Assembly: GCA_946620335.1 (NCBI GenBank)
Contig: CAMONF010000022.1
Span: 1-9,002, forward strand
DNA length: 9,002 nt
Direction of reading: 5' to 3'
DNA from: an uncultured Clostridia bacterium
Lineage (GTDB): Bacteria > Bacillota > Clostridia > Lachnospirales > Lachnospiraceae
This document shows, one piece after another, positions 5,717 to 9,002 of this stretch. The notes below the pieces were generated by a model that saw nothing but the letters and a program-made list of their open reading frames with translations, was not told the origin of the DNA and did no database searches. The stretch's first letter is position 1. Each line of letters begins with the position of its first letter. Made by a program: the position numbers and the translations under genes.

Positions 5717-6526
5717 TCACTCTTCAAAGTCCCGGTGATAAATGATGTAATCATAAATCGTCCGGACCTTCTCATACTTATACTTGTCCCGAAGATTCTT
5801 CGGGATCGGATCCGTCTTGTCCACCACGATATAACCGGCCTTCCGGGAGATGGCGAGCCTTAATACCTGCCGGTAAGAGGTCTCCTTCTCATTCATGGCC
5901 CTGGCGATCCGCCGGACCCGCTTGCCGGCTCCTGTGATGTATCCCACCGCGTTACGGCCATAGACCAGCCGGATGTTGCCGTCGTACTGGCGGATATCCA
6001 TATATAAGGAATTCTCCACCAGACAGAGTGGTGACTCCTCCTGGGAAAGCAGGTAGTCCGCCACCGCACGTGTCGCCTCCGAGACGCCCTCCGGATTGCC
6101 GTTGCGCCGGAAAGAGCTGTCCCCATAGGTAAAGTGCCCTACGAACATGATCAGAGCGCACAGGATCAGAAAAACGGGAATTCTCACCAGCCGCAGGGGG
6201 ATCCGTTCCAGGATCCGCACAGAGGCCAGCGCAATCAGAACGGCGTCCGGCAGCAGCCAGAAGAGCCGCCAATATATGGTATGGCTGTACACATAGAAGT
6301 AAAGGATCGGGTTCACAATGAGAGCCGCTCCGATTACCAGCGGCCAGAAGAGTCTCCTTCTGTCGTCCCGGCTGAGGAAGGCCAGAAGAACCAGGCATAT
6401 GAGGGCCAAGATGACCAAAGCCCGGTCTGTCGCATACAGATCGAGCCAATTCAGCATCTGTGTGACTGCCTCACCCAGGTTCGCCGGGCGGATTTTGCAT
6501 GTTGTCAGTGCCCCCATCATGATCAC
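5717..6526 (-). CDS. Small polytopic membrane protein of unknown function
   Basis: I do not recognise this 269-residue protein. Hydrophobic segments at about 35-51, 62-80, 88-103 and 114-132 predict four membrane helices. A soluble region of about 135 residues follows, ending in a Lys/Arg- and Tyr-rich tail (RDKYKYEKVRTIYDYIIYHRD). The start is taken as GTG 6526 because AAAGGA lies 7 nt upstream; ATGs at 6520 and 6517 in the same frame are alternatives. It is the last gene of the envelope operon, 36 nt after the LicD gene, so a role in surface-polymer assembly is inferred from context only. It resembles the C-terminal part of longer membrane glycosyltransferase-like proteins, so it could be a shortened relative. 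Confidence 0.8.
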   Translation of the reverse strand: MIMMGALTTCKIRPANLGEAVTQMLNWLDLYATDRALVILALICLVLLAFLSRDDRRRLFWPLVIGAALIVNPILYFYVYSHTIYWRLFWLLPDAVLIALASVRILERIPLRLVRIPVFLILCALIMFVGHFTYGDSSFRRNGNPEGVSEATRAVADYLLSQEESPLCLVENSLYMDIRQYDGNIRLVYGRNAVGYITGAGKRVRRIARAMNEKETSYRQVLRLAISRKAGYIVVDKTDPIPKNLRDKYKYEKVRTIYDYIIYHRDFEE

Positions 6527-6562
6527 TGTTCTGTCCTTTTATCTGCCATTCCTCCGGCATTC

Positions 6563-7399
6563 TTACCCGCGTGTAAGCAGGGATGCCGCGTGGGCATTCC
6601 TGTCCTTCTCAGCGGGAGGTGACATATAGTCACCGTACATCTGTGTCAACCCCGCGTCGCTTTTTACCGGTCCCATGAGCTCGCTGTCCTCGAAGGGATA
6701 GCGCCTGCCCTCGCCGTACCAGCTTTTGGGGAACATCTCCCGGAACATGTACTGTCCCATAAAATTGATCACCCAGTCAGAGCCGGCATAGGGATATTTT
6801 TTGAGAAGCCTGTCGATCCTCTCCAGGTACCGGCCCGGGTCTCCGCCCCGTCCAAAGCCCGTCAGCTGCACGAAGGCGATGACGATCCGCTGCGGCAGGG
6901 GCCTGCCCGGCCGCTTGAGGTTGACCTTGTCGAAGGTGGCCAGGTGATACATGGTCCGGTTATAGAGAAGCCTCAACATGTGGATATGACGAGAAATCCA
7001 CCCCCTGGGCATGCCGTCCAGAGGGAAGATATCAATCCAAAGGTCCTCCGTCCGCTCCTCCTCGCTGCCTGAGCGCAGGATCTGGTAGCGGGTATCCACG
7101 ATCCTCGCGAAATAATAGTGGTGCGAAGGCGTGGTCCGCCACGTGTGGACCTCCATGTAGGGCGGCAGGTACTCCGTCACCTCCGCCAGGAAGCGGTGGT
7201 AGGCCTCCCGGGGAATACCGATGTCGATATCGTCGTCCCAGGGAATGAAGCCCTTGTGCCGCACAGCCCCCAGCAGAGTCCCGCCCAGCATATAGTATTC
7301 CACACCCAGATCATCCAGGCATTTTTTCACGACCTGCATGATCTCCCAGATGTGGGTCTGTACATCCGATTTCAAATATGTCCTGGTCTCTTCCGTCAT
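6563..7399 (-). CDS. licD: LicD-family phosphotransferase
   Basis: LicD proteins belong to the nucleotidyltransferase fold and transfer phosphocholine, or in relatives such as fukutin a polyol phosphate, from a CDP-activated donor to a surface glycan. The 278 residues carry the hallmark LGGTLLGAVRHKGFIPWDDD (38-57), with the metal-binding aspartates in WDDDID (54-59). WIDIFPLDGMP (121-131) and the C-terminal YGDYMSPP (255-262) are also typical. Length is normal for the family. No signal peptide or membrane helix is evident, so it is probably cytosolic. The start ATG lacks a clear Shine-Dalgarno but follows the GpsA-TagD stop by 12 nt, so translational coupling is likely. The neighbour makes CDP-glycerol, which suggests glycerol phosphate may be the donor group rather than choline. 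The symbol denotes the family, not a tested activity. Confidence 0.92.
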   Translation of the reverse strand: MTEETRTYLKSDVQTHIWEIMQVVKKCLDDLGVEYYMLGGTLLGAVRHKGFIPWDDDIDIGIPREAYHRFLAEVTEYLPPYMEVHTWRTTPSHHYYFARIVDTRYQILRSGSEEERTEDLWIDIFPLDGMPRGWISRHIHMLRLLYNRTMYHLATFDKVNLKRPGRPLPQRIVIAFVQLTGFGRGGDPGRYLERIDRLLKKYPYAGSDWVINFMGQYMFREMFPKSWYGEGRRYPFEDSELMGPVKSDAGLTQMYGDYMSPPAEKDRNAHAASLLTRG

Positions 7400-7411
7400 C
7401 CCGCGAGTCTC

Positions 7412-8875
7412 TTATTTGTGCTCCAGGTCGTTCTTGATCTGGGTCGTGGAGATATCTGGGGTCCTGGGCAGGTAGACCACCTCGCACCCCTCTTCCTTCA
7501 GGAAATCGAATTTGCCTTCCCAGTCGTCTCCGATGACGAAGGTGTCGATATGGTACTCATGAACATCTGTCTTCTTCTGCTCCCAGCTGGTCTCCGGAAT
7601 GACCATATCCACATAGCGGATGGCTTCCAGAAGGGCCTTGCGCTGCTCGTAGCTGAAGTAGCACTTCTTCTGCTTCTCTACCCAGTTGAACTCATCGGTG
7701 GACAGAGCTACGACCAGATAGTCGCCCAGGGCCTTAGCTCTCTTCAGCAGATTGATGTGGCCGTAGTGCAGCAGGTCAAATGTTCCATATGTGATAACGC
7801 GTCTCATTTCTTCACCTCTCCGGTTACGGATAATTGAATTCTCAAAAGTAAGGTCCAGGGCCGACTTGGGCAGCTCGGTCTTCCTGTCCCGGGTCATGAG
7901 CTCAAGGACGATCTTTGCGGGATCAGCCCCCTCGTTCACGATCTTGTTGACCGCCTCGCACAGCGGCAGTTCCACATGATAGACCTTGCCAAGTCTCATG
8001 GCAGCAGGCAGGGCGTTGATACCTTCCACGACCATGCCGACCTTCTCTGTCGCCTCGGCCGGAGTCATCCCCTGGCCAATCAGCATACCGGCCCGGTTGT
8101 TGCGGCTGTGCATGCTGGTAGCCGTGACAATCAGGTCACCGATACCTGCCAGGCCGGCGAAGGTCTGCTCCATGCAGCCCATTCTGACTCCCAGGCGGGT
8201 AATCTCCGCCATGCCGCGGGTAATGAGGGCCGCCCTCGTGTTGTCGCCGTAGCCAAGCCCCGCTGAAATGCCGGAGGCCAGGGCAATGATGTTCTTCATG
8301 GCGCCGCAGAGCTCAATACCCTTCACGTCCACATTGGTGTAGACGCGCATGCAGGTATTCATGAAAATCTTCTGGACCTTCTCCGCGATGGACAGGTCCT
8401 GGCTTGCAGAGACGATGGTGGTGGGCAGGTCCTTGGCCACCTCCTCTGCGTGGGTGGGACCGGACAGGGCCACCATGCGGACATGGTCATGACCGCCGAA
8501 TTTGACCAGCTCATCCCGGATGACTTCGCTCAAGGTGTAGAGGGTGCTGGCCTCGATGCCCTTGGCAACATCCACAATGATCTGTCCATCGGGAATATAA
8601 GGGGCTGCCGCCTTGGCAGTAGAACGCACAAAAACGGAAGGAACAGCGAAGAGCACGATCTCCTTGTCCCGGCATACCTCCTCGATGGACTTGGTGAAGA
8701 CGATAGCGTCCGGAATGACCATACCCGGAAGATTGGGATGCCGCCTCGTGGCGGAGTACTCGTCCACTTCCCTGGGCAGGGCGGACCAGACCGTGACGTC
8801 ATGTCCGCTGTTTGAAAGCATCCTGGCCAGCGCCATTCCCCATGTGCCGGCGCCAAGTACACCAATACTGCTCAT
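7412..8875 (-). CDS. Fusion of glycerol-3-phosphate dehydrogenase (GpsA) and glycerol-3-phosphate cytidylyltransferase (TagD)
   Basis: One 487-residue open frame joins two enzymes that act in sequence. Residues 1 to about 333 are GpsA (dihydroxyacetone phosphate to sn-glycerol-3-phosphate). It shows the Rossmann GxGxxG in GVLGAGTWG (5-13), VAKGIE (103-108), the catalytic-lysine segment ELCGAMKN (188-195, Lys194), and AGLAGIGDLIVTATS (240-254) with SRNNR. Residues 357-487 are TagD (CTP and glycerol-3-phosphate to CDP-glycerol), with TYGTFDLLHYGH holding the HxGH motif and RTPDISTT as the second signature. The 131 residues match Bacillus TagD in length. The linker is about 23 residues. The start is ATG 8875 with AGGAGG 8 nt upstream (8884-8889); an in-frame TTG at 8881 is too close to it. 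A Shine-Dalgarno and ATG also exist at the joint (7807), so a separate TagD may be made too. A sequencing error removing a stop is possible but not required by the reading. Confidence 0.93.
   Translation of the reverse strand: MSSIGVLGAGTWGMALARMLSNSGHDVTVWSALPREVDEYSATRRHPNLPGMVIPDAIVFTKSIEEVCRDKEIVLFAVPSVFVRSTAKAAAPYIPDGQIIVDVAKGIEASTLYTLSEVIRDELVKFGGHDHVRMVALSGPTHAEEVAKDLPTTIVSASQDLSIAEKVQKIFMNTCMRVYTNVDVKGIELCGAMKNIIALASGISAGLGYGDNTRAALITRGMAEITRLGVRMGCMEQTFAGLAGIGDLIVTATSMHSRNNRAGMLIGQGMTPAEATEKVGMVVEGINALPAAMRLGKVYHVELPLCEAVNKIVNEGADPAKIVLELMTRDRKTELPKSALDLTFENSIIRNRRGEEMRRVITYGTFDLLHYGHINLLKRAKALGDYLVVALSTDEFNWVEKQKKCYFSYEQRKALLEAIRYVDMVIPETSWEQKKTDVHEYHIDTFVIGDDWEGKFDFLKEEGCEVVYLPRTPDISTTQIKNDLEHK
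7805..7818 (-). promoter_or_regulatory. Internal Shine-Dalgarno and ATG at the GpsA-TagD joint
   Basis: On the minus strand GAGGTGA (7818-7812) is a 7-nt match to the anti-Shine-Dalgarno complement. It lies with ideal spacing (7 nt after GAGG) before ATG 7807, the exact codon where TagD homology begins (MRRVITYGTFDLL). This is what would be expected of a separate tagD gene. Here it lies inside the open frame continuing from gpsA. Confidence 0.7.
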
Positions 8876-8888
8876 TTTCAATTCCTCC

Positions 8889-9002
8889 TTACTCCGCTCC
8901 CCTGCCGGTGATGACGACCTGCACCGTCTTCAGCAGGATGCGTATATCGAGCCAGATCGACCAGTTGTCGATATAGCGGGTATCATACTCTACGACTTTC
9001 TC
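8889..9002 (-). CDS. Polyprenyl-phosphate glycosylphosphotransferase, C-terminal end (partial)
   Basis: Only the last 37 residues and stop are in the window. The tail IDNWSIWLDIRILLKTVQVV followed by ITGRGAE matches the C-terminal signature of bacterial sugar transferases (the WcaJ/CpsE/RfbP-type family), which typically end Y-I-x-N-W-S-x-W-L-D-(x)n-L-L-K-T-(x)n-G-x-G-A. These membrane enzymes move a sugar phosphate from a UDP-sugar to undecaprenyl phosphate and prime capsule, exopolysaccharide or teichoic-acid-like polymers. The stop TAA is 13 nt before the ATG of the GpsA-TagD gene and adjoins its AGGAGG site, so the two are surely cotranscribed. The sugar specificity cannot be read from this fragment. 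Confidence 0.85.
   Translation of the reverse strand, partial: EKVVEYDTRYIDNWSIWLDIRILLKTVQVVITGRGAE

Noticed and set aside
7118..7837. 239-codon plus-strand frame across licD and the TagD part
   Set aside because: It spans two well-supported genes on the other strand and has no Shine-Dalgarno or family resemblance.

Overview
The window looks like chromosomal DNA from a G+C-rich member of the Bacillota, probably class Clostridia and perhaps Lachnospiraceae. The evidence is strong AGGAGG-type ribosome binding sites, sigma-A-like promoters, a TagD that closely resembles the Bacillus enzyme, and a LicD/CDP-glycerol/polyprenyl-phosphate sugar transferase cluster. The taxonomic call is inference from protein style only; there is no rRNA or other marker.

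Left part, all on the minus strand, is amino-acid metabolism. A fold-type-II PLP enzyme of unknown substrate (2948-4417) is followed by a threonine-synthase-like PLP enzyme with an N-terminal four-cysteine zinc ribbon (1489-2736). Next comes an intergenic block holding three copies of a palindromic repeat, then serC (start at 1093, running off the left edge). serC has its own strong promoter and a leader with a 13-bp hairpin. A strong intrinsic terminator lies only 16 nt before the start codon of the threonine-synthase-like gene, so expression of that gene probably needs read-through.

Middle part: thymidine kinase tdk (5033-5608, plus strand) is divergent from the PLP gene. The 615-bp region between them holds back-to-back promoter candidates and an unusual set of degenerate direct repeats (about 4790-5008). 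Downstream of tdk, in a convergent intergenic gap, is a second near-perfect palindrome of the same repeat family as at 1352-1489.

Right part, minus strand, reads as one cell-envelope operon from right to left. It contains the 3' end of a polyprenyl glycosylphosphotransferase (8889-9002), an in-frame GpsA-TagD fusion (7412-8875), a LicD-family transferase (6563-7399), and a small membrane protein of unknown function (5717-6526). Dihydroxyacetone phosphate would be reduced to sn-glycerol-3-phosphate and activated to CDP-glycerol by one polypeptide. LicD is then a plausible user of CDP-glycerol to decorate a surface glycan built on the lipid-linked sugar made by the first enzyme.

The most noteworthy points are: (1) the GpsA-TagD fusion, with an intact Shine-Dalgarno and ATG preserved at the fusion joint; (2) the repeat family with a constant core (CAGGGACGGTTCC) and flanking stems that differ between loci but stay self-complementary; (3) the attenuator-like leader before the threonine-synthase-like gene; (4) the repeat array in the tdk leader.
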